Of a stretch of DNA of 64,000 nt, positions 1-8,413 are shown in pieces. The notes under the pieces are model-generated. The model was given only the letters and a program-made list of their open reading frames with translations. It was not told where the DNA came from and did no database searches. The DNA is taken from the NCBI RefSeq assembly GCF_012584515.1, contig NZ_CP051461.1, forward strand, positions 2,909,501 through 2,973,500, read 5' to 3'. Both the position numbers and the translations under genes were made by a program. The number at the start of each line of letters is the position of its first letter. The stretch's first letter is position 1. Origin of the DNA: Polaromonas vacuolata. GTDB taxonomy: Bacteria > Pseudomonadota > Gammaproteobacteria > Burkholderiales > Burkholderiaceae_C.

Positions 1-558
1 CGCTATGCGTTGAGCGGGCTCGCTTAAAGCATATGCATCGGGTTCCACACCAAGACTGGCGGCGAAATCTTCACTGCCAAAACCCAAGCCAATTAAACGG
101 CCTTGGGTTTGCAAAATAGAAGCGATATTAAACAGCCCTTTAGGTGACTCGATTAACGCAATAAATTTAACCGTGCCGGGCTGACGGGTGAATTCAAACT
201 CAAACTGGGAAATGAGTTGATCGACTTCTATCAAAATATCAGCGTCGTCGGTTTTAGGAATCAATATCGCATCCGCACCGGCACGAACGGCTGCACGCAC
301 ATCAGCTTCAAAATGTACGGCCTCATTATTGACCCGTACCAGCATAGGTAAGCCATGAGGACGGACTTGACCCAGTGCTGAAAAAAGCGCCTCACGCGCT
401 GTATTTTTTTGTGTATGAATGATGGAATCTTCAAGGTCAAAAATTACCGCATCCGCCTGCCGGGTATGGGCACTGGCGATAAATTTTTCATTCAAGGCCG
501 GCACAAAAAGTAGGGAATGAAGCGTGTTGAATGAAAAATTATTTGCCATGACGGACAT
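1..558 (-). CDS. CitE/HpcH-HpaI family aldolase/lyase (3' end beyond the window)
   Basis: The leftward reading frame is open from an ATG at 558 to base 1 (186 codons), so the C-terminus lies outside the window. The N-terminal stretch LLFVPALNEKF followed by ADAVIFDLEDSI is the signature start of the citrate lyase beta-subunit/malyl-CoA lyase TIM barrel. Further on, ALIESPKGL and GLGFGSEDFAASLG match the conserved Mg2+- and CoA-binding strands, with the E of IES and the ED pair as expected metal ligands. Family members cleave or condense CoA thioesters such as citramalyl- or malyl-CoA; the substrate cannot be read here. A second in-frame ATG is at 549. The one at 558 is preferred because GGAA lies 7 nt upstream of it. 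Confidence 0.85.
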   Translation of the reverse strand, partial: MSVMANNFSFNTLHSLLFVPALNEKFIASAHTRQADAVIFDLEDSIIHTQKNTAREALFSALGQVRPHGLPMLVRVNNEAVHFEADVRAAVRAGADAILIPKTDDADILIEVDQLISQFEFEFTRQPGTVKFIALIESPKGLFNIASILQTQGRLIGLGFGSEDFAASLGVEPDAYALSEPAQRIA

Positions 559-667
559 CAGATAGTTCCAAAAATTTAATTCCCCATGATAAGTCACCGG
601 TATGGCTGAGCAGTCATAGCCAGCAGCCAGAGCATGAGGCAAGTACTCCCCTATACTGCTGGACAAA

Positions 668-1582
668 ATGATAAACATGTTTAAAGTTGTTCCAGTAGTT
701 GCACTCTTTTTAGTCACCAACCTCATCACCACCAGCGCCCTCGCCAGCACCGCCTGTCCACAGCATTTCACAGGCGGACAAGCGCCTAGTATTAGTAATC
801 CAAAGCTCAAGCCGCGCAGCCAAGAGGTTTGCTTTGAAGCCTTTGCCGTGCTGCATTCCGGACTTAGCCGCACGCCGATTTACTCGGCCGAGCACCTCAC
901 CCGAAGTCGGCTAGAGTTAGCCAAAAAACTCTCCCGCAAAGACTCGTTCCACGCCGAGAGTGAATTACCCGAGCGCGACCGCGCTGAGCTTGCCGACTAC
1001 TCGCGCTCTGGCTACGACCGTGGCCACATGAGTCCAAATGCAGACATGCCGAATCGCAGCGCCCAAGCCGAGTCTTTTTCTCTGGCCAATATGGTGCCCC
1101 AAGTGCATGCCAATAACGCTGGCGTTTGGGCCGGTATTGAAGCTGCTGCGCGACAGCTAGCGCGCACAGAAGGCGAAGTTTACGTATTGTCTGGCCCGCT
1201 GTTCGATGGCAACGAGATTGAAAAAATCGGCAATGTATTGGTGCCCACGCATTTGTGGAAACTGCTTTACAGCCCACAGCAGCAACGCGCTGGCGCCTAT
1301 TTAATTAGCAACGACCAAAGCCAAGATTACGCCAGCATTAGCGTGAGTGATTTAGAAACCAAGACCGGCCTAAAGCTATTGCCTAGCGTGAGTCAAAGCG
1401 TTCGCGACAGCGGCATGCAACTGCCTAACCCGTCGTCAAGCCGCAGCAATAGCGCAAACAATGCTGCGAGCAACAAAAAAAATAATCCAGAAGTAGAGGA
1501 ATTCAAGCCTAGCGAAGTCGCGCTTAAGTTGATCAATGAAGTCCTACGCCTTTTGGTCAACGCATTCAAACAAGCCACTTAA
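668..1582 (+). CDS. Secreted DNA/RNA non-specific endonuclease (NUC1/Serratia nuclease family)
   Basis: The 304-residue product starts with a hydrophobic signal segment (about residues 5-27, ending near SALAS), so it should act in the periplasm or outside the cell. The catalytic block YDRGHMSPNADM (DRGH at 117-120) is the hallmark of sugar-non-specific nucleases: the histidine is the general base, and a following asparagine (here probably in LANMVPQ, further on) coordinates Mg2+. The C-terminal 60 residues are low-complexity, rich in Ser and Asn, and lie beyond the nuclease fold. A small gene follows 21 nt downstream and may be co-transcribed. An alternative start codon is at 677. Function as a scavenging nuclease is inferred from the family. 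Confidence 0.88.
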   Translation: MINMFKVVPVVALFLVTNLITTSALASTACPQHFTGGQAPSISNPKLKPRSQEVCFEAFAVLHSGLSRTPIYSAEHLTRSRLELAKKLSRKDSFHAESELPERDRAELADYSRSGYDRGHMSPNADMPNRSAQAESFSLANMVPQVHANNAGVWAGIEAAARQLARTEGEVYVLSGPLFDGNEIEKIGNVLVPTHLWKLLYSPQQQRAGAYLISNDQSQDYASISVSDLETKTGLKLLPSVSQSVRDSGMQLPNPSSSRSNSANNAASNKKNNPEVEEFKPSEVALKLINEVLRLLVNAFKQAT

Positions 1583-1603
1583 TCAACACCCAAAGGCCAA
1601 CTT

Positions 1604-1858
1604 ATGACACTCGAATTTGTGCCCTTTGCCAACGAGTCGGATGTGATTCGAATCGGTGCGGTAGAAATCGAAAACCGGTTAGACCGCATCAGCATAACCG
1701 GCACTCTTGAGCTAACAAAAGACCAAAACGGATTGGCTTTGGCGAAAGAATTGCAACAGCTAATCAAACGCACCATACAACTTTTAGAAGCAGAAAAAAA
1801 ACTACCACAAAGCGTAGCTATCAAGCCGGTGATGAAAGTAAAAAATCCATTTTTGTAA
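1604..1858 (+). CDS. Small conserved-type hypothetical protein downstream of the nuclease
   Basis: An 84-residue soluble protein with no signal peptide or membrane segment. The N-terminal half looks like beta strands (residues around VIRIGAVEIENRLDRISITG) and the second half like one long helix (LALAKELQQLIKRTIQLLEA). I do not recognise the family. It begins 21 nt after the nuclease stop codon, on the same strand, which suggests co-transcription. A role as a cytoplasmic partner or inhibitor of the nuclease is only a possibility suggested by position. AT-rich sequence follows its stop codon. Confidence 0.6.
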   Translation: MTLEFVPFANESDVIRIGAVEIENRLDRISITGTLELTKDQNGLALAKELQQLIKRTIQLLEAEKKLPQSVAIKPVMKVKNPFL

Positions 1859-2077
1859 AAAAATGTATTTCTAATTTAGAAAATTTATTGGCTGAAAAAA
1901 TTACAGCTGACATAAATAATTCAATGCCAACGCAGCTAACTTTCCCTTTCAAATTAGTAAATTTATAACCTGCAACCGTCAAGTCAAGCCCTTGACCGAC
2001 AGACTTATTACGAAATTTGCATAAACTTTACCGAACAGTTAGATGCACAGTGCGCGCTGCAAATAAAGGATACGGCA

Positions 2078-3667
2078 ATGTCAAATGAGTTAGATTTTTT
2101 GAGCTTACAAGTCGCTAAAGGACGCTTTTCAAGAAGAGATTTTCTAGGCCGCGCCGCAGCCTTAGGCTTGTCAGCTGGCGGCGCAGGTATGTTGCTGACC
2201 AACACCGCAATCGCCGCTGGCCCGCAGCGTGGCGGCACCATGAAGGTAGGCCTGTCAGGCGGCTCGACCACCGACAGCCTAGACCCCGCACTGGCCGCAT
2301 CCAGCGTCACCGTCATTATCAATCGCAGCTGGGGCGAAGAATTAGTTGCGCTCACCGCCGATGGCCGCTTAGAGCCAAAACTAGCCACTGAGTGGGCTGC
2401 TTCCCCAGACGCTACTGAATGGACATTCACGATTCGCAGCGGCGTTCAGTTTCACAATGGCAAAACATTAACGCCAGACGATGTGGTCGCCACCATAGAA
2501 CGACATTCCGGCCCTGACACCAAGTCCGGCGCACTGGGCATCATGCGTGAAATCGAGTCGGTCAAAAGCAATGGCGACAGCGTAGTTTTCTATCTGAAAA
2601 ACCCCAACGCCGATCTGCCGTATTTACTCAATGACTATCACTTATTGATTCAACCGAATGGCGGCAAAGACGATCCTGCCGCTGGCATTGGCACAGGCCC
2701 CTACAAACGCGTTTCTAGCGACGCCGGCGTGCGCTACGTTGGCGAACGTTTTGAAAACTATTGGGCAAAAGACGCACGCGGCCATGCTGCTGAAATCGAA
2801 ATTTTGATTTTGAACGACAGCACGGCACGCCTGGCCGCGCTGCAAAGCGGCCGTGTCGACATGATTAATCGCGTCGACACCAAAGTGATGAGTTTTATTG
2901 ACCGCATACCCAGCATCACCACACACTCGGTTCCGGGTCGTGGCCATTACTTGTTAATAGCGCATTGCAACAGCGCACCGTTTGACAACAACGATCTGCG
3001 TCTGGCACTGAAGTTCGCAATTGATCGAGAAGAAATGGTCGACAAAATACTCCAAGGCTTCGGCACGATTGGCAATGACAGTCCGATTAACGCGGCCTAT
3101 CCGCTGTATTCTGAAGCCTTGCCGCAGCGTCCGTTCGACACCGACCGCGCTGCGTTTCATTACAAAAAATCTGGCAATAAAGAGCCGCTTTTACTGCGTA
3201 CCTCAGACGTTGCATTTCCCGGCGCAATTGATGCTGCGCAGTTGTTCCAAGCCAGTTGTGCCAAAGCCGGTATTCCGATTGAAGTACGCAGAGAGCCGGG
3301 TGATGGCTACTGGAATCAAACCTGGAATAAGCAACCCTTTTGCATGTCGTACTGGGAAGGTCGGCCGATACAGGATCAGATGTTCTCCACCGCCTATGTG
3401 AGCAATGCAGACTGGAATGAATCGCGATTTTTTCACCCCTCATTTGACAAGATGGCCATAGCCGCACGGGGCGAGTTGGATCAGGCAAAACGCACCGCTA
3501 TTTACCGCGACATGTCGCTAATGGTGCAAAACCAAGGCGGCTCAATTATTCCAATGTTTAACGACAACATCGCAGCAGTTGGACAACGTATTCAAGGCTG
3601 GAAAACGAACCCCAACCTTGAGCTAATGGACAGCATGGCACCATCAGAGTGCTGGTTGAAAGCCTAA
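2078..3667 (+). CDS. ABC transporter substrate-binding protein, family 5 (peptide/opine type), Tat-exported
   Basis: A 529-residue extracytoplasmic solute-binding protein of the DppA/OppA type. The N-terminus carries a twin-arginine signal (SRRDFL at residues 18-23), then a hydrophobic stretch and a probable cleavage site near AIAAG. The mature part has the family-5 layout, including the early segment ATEWAASPDATEWTFTIR and NGKTLTPDDVVATIERH, typical of this family. It should deliver peptides, opines or similar ligands to the permeases encoded directly downstream. AAAGGA lies 10 nt before the ATG. It is the first gene of a four-gene importer operon; the next start lies 2 nt beyond its stop. 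The ligand cannot be predicted from sequence alone. Confidence 0.92.
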   Translation: MSNELDFLSLQVAKGRFSRRDFLGRAAALGLSAGGAGMLLTNTAIAAGPQRGGTMKVGLSGGSTTDSLDPALAASSVTVIINRSWGEELVALTADGRLEPKLATEWAASPDATEWTFTIRSGVQFHNGKTLTPDDVVATIERHSGPDTKSGALGIMREIESVKSNGDSVVFYLKNPNADLPYLLNDYHLLIQPNGGKDDPAAGIGTGPYKRVSSDAGVRYVGERFENYWAKDARGHAAEIEILILNDSTARLAALQSGRVDMINRVDTKVMSFIDRIPSITTHSVPGRGHYLLIAHCNSAPFDNNDLRLALKFAIDREEMVDKILQGFGTIGNDSPINAAYPLYSEALPQRPFDTDRAAFHYKKSGNKEPLLLRTSDVAFPGAIDAAQLFQASCAKAGIPIEVRREPGDGYWNQTWNKQPFCMSYWEGRPIQDQMFSTAYVSNADWNESRFFHPSFDKMAIAARGELDQAKRTAIYRDMSLMVQNQGGSIIPMFNDNIAAVGQRIQGWKTNPNLELMDSMAPSECWLKA

Positions 3668-3669
3668 CT

Positions 3670-4638
3670 ATGACGACTGCGTTCTTACCTCTTCTTTTGC
3701 AAATAGCCCGCCGCATTATTGTTGGCATGGTGCTGTTGCTAGGCGTATCGCTACTGATATTTGCCGGCACACAAATGTTGCCGGGAGACCCGGCCCAAGC
3801 CGTACTCGGCCAGACCGCCACGCCTGAAGCGTTGGCTAATTTACGTAAAGAAATGGGCTTGGATAAGCCAGCGCCTGAACGCTACGTTAGGTGGCTCTCT
3901 GGCGCTGTGGTCGGTGACTTTGGCAAGTCTTTATCCAACAACGAGGACATCGCTGATGCGGTTGGCAAGCGTTTAAATAACACCTTGATACTGGCCAGCG
4001 CAGCGGCAGCTTTCTCGGTACCGCTGGCAATTTTTCTTGGCTTGATTGCCGTGCGATACCGCAATGGCGTGATTGATAAAACCATCTCTGGACTCGGTTT
4101 AGCGTCGACCGCTCTGCCCGAATTCTTTGTTGCCTATCTATTAATTTATTTCTTTGCCGTGAAGATGCAGTGGCTCACTAGCGTATCCATCGTCTACGAC
4201 GGCATGCCATTAGGTGAGCGACTCCAAACTATTATTTTGCCGGTACTAGTGCTGACACTGACAGTGCTTGCCCACATGATGCGTATGACGCGGGCGGCAA
4301 TTTTGAGCGTGATGCAGTCGGCTTATATTGAGACTGCGCAGCTCAAAGGTTTAGCGCCTTTCAAAATCATTTATCGCCATGCCCTGCCAAACGCATTAGC
4401 ACCCATTATTAATGTGGTGATGCTTAACCTTGCGGTACTGGTGGTTGGCGTGGTGGTGGTTGAAGTAATTTTTGTCTATCCTGGACTCGGTCAATACTTA
4501 GTCGACCATGTGGCCAAGCGTGACCTACCCGTGGTGCAAGCCTGTGGTCTTATCTTTGCCACTGTCTACATAGGCATGAATATAGTTGCGGACATTGCTG
4601 GATTGGTTGCTAATCCACGCCTGCGCTTTCCAAAATAA
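3670..4638 (+). CDS. ABC transporter permease, DppB/OppB type
   Basis: A 322-residue inner-membrane permease with about six hydrophobic segments. The N-terminal DppB signature (long first helix, then GTQMLPGDPAQAVLG) and the cytoplasmic EAA-type loop HALPNALAPIINVV, which contacts the ATPase, are both present. The frame is open from an ATG at 3649 that would overlap the binding-protein gene, but the ATG at 3670, 2 nt after that gene's stop, gives a normal N-terminus and is chosen. It pairs with the DppC-like permease that follows, from which it is separated by 67 nt of AT-rich DNA. Confidence 0.9.
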   Translation: MTTAFLPLLLQIARRIIVGMVLLLGVSLLIFAGTQMLPGDPAQAVLGQTATPEALANLRKEMGLDKPAPERYVRWLSGAVVGDFGKSLSNNEDIADAVGKRLNNTLILASAAAAFSVPLAIFLGLIAVRYRNGVIDKTISGLGLASTALPEFFVAYLLIYFFAVKMQWLTSVSIVYDGMPLGERLQTIILPVLVLTLTVLAHMMRMTRAAILSVMQSAYIETAQLKGLAPFKIIYRHALPNALAPIINVVMLNLAVLVVGVVVVEVIFVYPGLGQYLVDHVAKRDLPVVQACGLIFATVYIGMNIVADIAGLVANPRLRFPK

Positions 4639-4705
4639 ATTTATAAAAACACAAAACTAATTTCAAAAAAAGTTTTAGAAAAATTTTAGAAGTAAGGATC
4701 TCTTT

Positions 4706-5536
4706 ATGCTTGACTGGCGTCGCCTACCGTTGGCGGGAATCACAGGTTTGATCATCACAACCGGTTTTATTCTCACCGCAATTTTTGCACCTTGGCTTGC
4801 GCCCTATCCTGTTACCCAAACCGTGGGTGATGTTTGGGCCTTGCCGTCTCCTGACTATTTATTGGGCACAGACAACTTAGGCCGTGACCTGCTCTCGGGT
4901 TTAATTCACGGCACTCGCGTGACACTGTTAATCGCAGGTCTTGCGACCGCGCTGTCGTTCACTTTGGGCGCTAGCTTGGGATTTTTAGCTGCCGTAGCAG
5001 GCGGCTGGGTTGACCAAGCGCTGTCCCGCGGCGTAGACCTTTTAATGGCCATACCAACCTTGATTTTTGCACTGGTTGTGCTGTCGGTTTTTCCCTCTAC
5101 CGTCACCACCTTGGTGTTGGTCATGGGCTTGCTTGATGCGACCCGAGTGTTTCGTTTATCGCGGGCATTGGCCTTAGACATCACCGTGATGGACTATGTT
5201 GAAGCGGCGCGCTTACGCGGTGAGAAAAAACTGTGGATTATTTTTCACGAAATCTTACCCAATGCACTGACGCCTTTGGTCTCAGAGCTAGGCATGCGCT
5301 TTATTTTTGCCGTGCTGTTTTTGTCGGCTCTGTCGTTTCTAGGCCTTGGCGTACAACCGCCAGACGCGGACTGGGGCGGCATGGTTAAAGCCAATAAGGA
5401 AGGCATCATCTTTGGAATTCCAGCGGCCTTGATGCCCGCTGCAGCTATCGCTGTTTTAACCATCTCTATCAATCTGGTGGCCGACTGGATTCTCAAAAGA
5501 ACTTCCAATTTAAAAGGAGGCCGCAGCAATGGCTGA
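4706..5536 (+). CDS. ABC transporter permease, DppC/OppC type
   Basis: A 276-residue second permease subunit. The N-terminal helix is followed by FAPWLAPYPV and LLGTDNLGRDLLSGLIHGTR, the canonical DppC pattern. The EAA loop HEILPNALTPLV sits near residue 190, and GLGVQPPDADWG near residue 215 is another conserved DppC element. It forms the membrane channel together with the upstream permease. Its 3' end overlaps the ATPase gene by 8 nt, and the AAAGGAGG for that ATPase lies inside it at 5513-5520, so the two are translationally coupled. Confidence 0.9.
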   Translation: MLDWRRLPLAGITGLIITTGFILTAIFAPWLAPYPVTQTVGDVWALPSPDYLLGTDNLGRDLLSGLIHGTRVTLLIAGLATALSFTLGASLGFLAAVAGGWVDQALSRGVDLLMAIPTLIFALVVLSVFPSTVTTLVLVMGLLDATRVFRLSRALALDITVMDYVEAARLRGEKKLWIIFHEILPNALTPLVSELGMRFIFAVLFLSALSFLGLGVQPPDADWGGMVKANKEGIIFGIPAALMPAAAIAVLTISINLVADWILKRTSNLKGGRSNG

Positions 5537-7184
5537 AGTAGATATGTCAAATGAGTTGGTGTTAGAAATAAAAAATCTGCGCGTCGTCGGTACCGTCTGG
5601 CCTAGCAATGCTAAGCCGCGAGAAGTGGTGATCGTGGACGATGTATCGCTCAAACTAAAACGTGGCGAGGTCATGGGTTTGATCGGCGAATCGGGTGCTG
5701 GAAAATCAACCGTTGGACTGGCAGCACTCGGCTACGGCCGCGGCGGTTTACGCATCTCTGGCGGCGAGGTCATTCTCAACGGCCGCGACATCATGAAAAT
5801 TGGCGGCCCGGGCCGGCGCAAGGTGCGCGGCCGTGAAGTCGCCTATGTCGCGCAGTCGGCGGCGCTGGCCTTTAATCCTTCACAACGTTTGATGGATCAA
5901 ATTGTGGAGACGGCTATCGAGCACAACGTGATGAGCCGAGCCGATGCCGAAAAGCGCGCCACAGAATTGTTCGAAACACTCGGTTTGCCAGATCACGAGA
6001 ACTTCGGTCAACGCTACCCGCACCAAGTCTCAGGCGGGCAACTTCAGCGCGCCATGACAGTCATGGCGCTGTGCGCAGAGCCCAGTCTTATCGTTTTTGA
6101 TGAACCCACAACAGCGCTAGACGTGACCACGCAAATTGACGTTTTAGCGGCGATTAAAAATGCAATTCGCCTGACTGGAACGGCCGCCCTCTACATCAGC
6201 CATGACTTGGCAGTAGTGGCTCAGGTGTCAGACAAAATCATGGTGTTGCGCGGCGGAAAAATGATTGAGCTGGGGCAAACCGAGCAAATCATTGATGCGC
6301 CAGCAGACGACTACACGCGTGAGCTGGTCTCGGTGAGTGCGATTAAACACAAGGAACAAGTTTCCGTGACCGCGCCACTGCTGTGCATTAAGGGCATTAG
6401 CGCCAGCTATGGCAATAGCAGCGTATTGGCGCTTGACGACATTAATGTAGAGCTGATGCAAGGCCAGACCTTGGCGCTGGTGGGCGAATCGGGTTCAGGA
6501 AAATCGACCTTAGCGCGCGTGATTACCGGCCTATTGCCGCCACGCTCTGGCGAAATTTTGTTTGATGGCCAAAGTCTCACACCCGCATTGGCCGGCCGCA
6601 GCATAGACAATTTGCGCGAGTTGCAAATGATTTACCAAATGGCTGACGTGGCCATGAATCCCCGCCACACCGTGGCCGACATCATTGGCCGGCCGCTGAC
6701 GTTTTACTTTGGGATAAAAGGTGCAGAGCTCAAACGCAAAGTGCAAGAGCTGCTCGACGACATCAAAATGGGCAGCGGCTTTTACGACCGCTATCCGGCC
6801 GAGCTCTCGGGCGGACAAAAGCAGCGCGTCTGCATTGCGCGCGCATTGGCGGCAAAGCCCAAACTCATTATTTGTGACGAAGTCACCAGCGCCTTAGATC
6901 CACTTGTCTCCAACGATATTTTGAAGCTCTTACTAGACCTGCAAAAGCGCGACAACGTGGCCTATCTTTTCATCACCCATGACATCGCCACGGTGACTGC
7001 GATTGCCGACAGCATAGCCGTCATGCACCAAGGCAAGGTCGTGCGTTACGGCGGCCGGGCCGAGGTGTTGACGCCGCCGTTTGACGACTACACCGAACTG
7101 CTGCTCTCGTCAGTGCCAGAGATGCACCAAGGCTGGTTAGAAAGCGCTATCGATAGGCGGAAAATATCCAGCGCAGGCAACTAA
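5529..7184 (+). CDS. Fused double ATP-binding subunit of a peptide-type ABC importer (DppD-DppF fusion)
   Basis: A 551-residue cytoplasmic protein containing two complete ABC ATPase modules. Module one has Walker A GESGAGKS, signature VSGGQLQR and Walker B LIVFDEPTTALD. Module two has Walker A GESGSGKS, signature LSGGQKQR and Walker B LIICDEVTSALD. Both end in an H-loop (ISHD and ITHD). One polypeptide therefore replaces separate DppD and DppF subunits and energises the two permeases upstream. The ATG at 5529 is preceded by a strong AAAGGAGG 8 nt away; another ATG follows five codons later. It is the last gene of the operon, with hairpins but no clear T-tract after it. Confidence 0.93.
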   Translation: MAEVDMSNELVLEIKNLRVVGTVWPSNAKPREVVIVDDVSLKLKRGEVMGLIGESGAGKSTVGLAALGYGRGGLRISGGEVILNGRDIMKIGGPGRRKVRGREVAYVAQSAALAFNPSQRLMDQIVETAIEHNVMSRADAEKRATELFETLGLPDHENFGQRYPHQVSGGQLQRAMTVMALCAEPSLIVFDEPTTALDVTTQIDVLAAIKNAIRLTGTAALYISHDLAVVAQVSDKIMVLRGGKMIELGQTEQIIDAPADDYTRELVSVSAIKHKEQVSVTAPLLCIKGISASYGNSSVLALDDINVELMQGQTLALVGESGSGKSTLARVITGLLPPRSGEILFDGQSLTPALAGRSIDNLRELQMIYQMADVAMNPRHTVADIIGRPLTFYFGIKGAELKRKVQELLDDIKMGSGFYDRYPAELSGGQKQRVCIARALAAKPKLIICDEVTSALDPLVSNDILKLLLDLQKRDNVAYLFITHDIATVTAIADSIAVMHQGKVVRYGGRAEVLTPPFDDYTELLLSSVPEMHQGWLESAIDRRKISSAGN

Positions 7185-7197
7185 GAGATGCTGTTTA

Positions 7198-7294
7198 GCG
7201 CAGAGTTTCAACACAAAAACTCTGCGCAAAAATGTATTAAAAAAAGACAAAAAGTAAATCTTTTAAAAGTCTTACCAGCCCCTGACGGGCTGGT
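7198..7294. other. Two perfect hairpins downstream of the ABC operon
   Basis: Stem one is an 11-bp perfect inverted repeat (7198-7208 with 7217-7227, loop of 8). Stem two is an 8-bp GC-rich repeat (7274-7281 with 7287-7294, loop of 5). Neither is followed by a T-tract on the plus strand, so they are poor intrinsic terminators. They may protect the mRNA 3' end, or mark a Rho-dependent or REP-like 3' region. The remaining bases up to the GTG at 7438 show no gene. Confidence 0.5.
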
Positions 7295-7437
7295 GAAATA
7301 ATCTGAATATTCAGCCTGAATAACTCCCATCGCCGCGTCGCCACCAAGGGAAATACATCAGCACTGGCACTCGACTAAAAACCAGTCTGGCGCCCTGAAC
7401 TTAGCCTGGCACGCATTCAAAGCCAAAGCCCAACACC

Positions 7438-8373
7438 GTGACAGTATTGATTAAAACGCGCAGCCTGCTCAACCCAAGGCTGCTGCTTGCCCTGCTCTGC
7501 GTCTACGTTATTTGGGGCAGTAGCTACTTGGCGTTTAGCCAACTAGCGGATGAATTTCCCCCTCTGCTACTGGTGGGCACACGCAATTTAGTCGCTGGCG
7601 GTCTGCTGCTTTTGTATGCCCACTTTACCGCCCGTGAACGCGCTAGCGCGGTGCAGTGGCGTAATGCGGCATTGGTGGGATTTTTGATGATGGCCGTGGC
7701 ACCGGCTTTTTTAATGGCCGGCATGCGCTACATAGACAGCGGCTTTGCCGCCGTGATATTTGCCGCCGTCCCCATCATGGTCTGCGTGTTAATGGCCGGC
7801 ATGGGCCAGTGGGCGACCAAGGCGCAATGGGCAGGCACTTTTGTCGGTATTTTTGGCCTACTCTTGATGCAGCACGGCTTTAACGGCCAGCAACAAGAGG
7901 GTCTTTGGTGGATGTTTGGTGCAGTTTTATCCTGCGCTGTTGCAGCCGTTTTGGGCGACCGTCTCGACATGCCGAAAGACGTTGTCGTGTCTACTGGCGC
8001 GCAAATGTTGGTGGCCAGTAGTGTGGGTTTGGTTGGTGCAGTCGCGCTCGGCGAGAGCATAGATACTTTGAGCAATAAAGCCATCATGGCTTGGCTTTAT
8101 CTGACCTTTTTTGTCTCAATTGGCGGCTATGTTTCATATGCCTATTTGGTCGAGCGCAGCGGCCCGATTGCTGCTAACAGCTATGCCTATGTGAATCCAC
8201 CGATTGCACTCTTAGCCGGCAGCTGGTTTTTAGGCGAGACCTTATCCCGCCGCGAAGTGATGGCCACCACCATCGTGCTGATTGGTGCGCTGATTGTGCT
8301 GAGCGGACAGCTTTCAAAAAAATCATCAAAGCCAACGCGCGGTAAAACACTTGGTTCTTCAGCGGCTGCGTAG
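7438..8373 (+). CDS. DMT-superfamily EamA-type permease
   Basis: A 311-residue inner-membrane protein made almost entirely of hydrophobic segments, consistent with the ten-helix EamA repeat. The opening VYVIWGSSYLAF is the classic start of the first EamA repeat. The second repeat contains YAYVNPPIALLAGSWFLGE, equally characteristic. Members export amino acids or other metabolites; the substrate is not visible. The frame starts with GTG at 7438, and no strong ribosome-binding site is seen, so the exact start is uncertain. It stands alone and converges with the CorC-like gene at 8414-9811. Confidence 0.85.
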   Translation: MTVLIKTRSLLNPRLLLALLCVYVIWGSSYLAFSQLADEFPPLLLVGTRNLVAGGLLLLYAHFTARERASAVQWRNAALVGFLMMAVAPAFLMAGMRYIDSGFAAVIFAAVPIMVCVLMAGMGQWATKAQWAGTFVGIFGLLLMQHGFNGQQQEGLWWMFGAVLSCAVAAVLGDRLDMPKDVVVSTGAQMLVASSVGLVGAVALGESIDTLSNKAIMAWLYLTFFVSIGGYVSYAYLVERSGPIAANSYAYVNPPIALLAGSWFLGETLSRREVMATTIVLIGALIVLSGQLSKKSSKPTRGKTLGSSAAA

Positions 8374-8413
8374 CCCTCACAAAGACTTATTGAATTGACA
8401 AAGCCAGCTGGAT

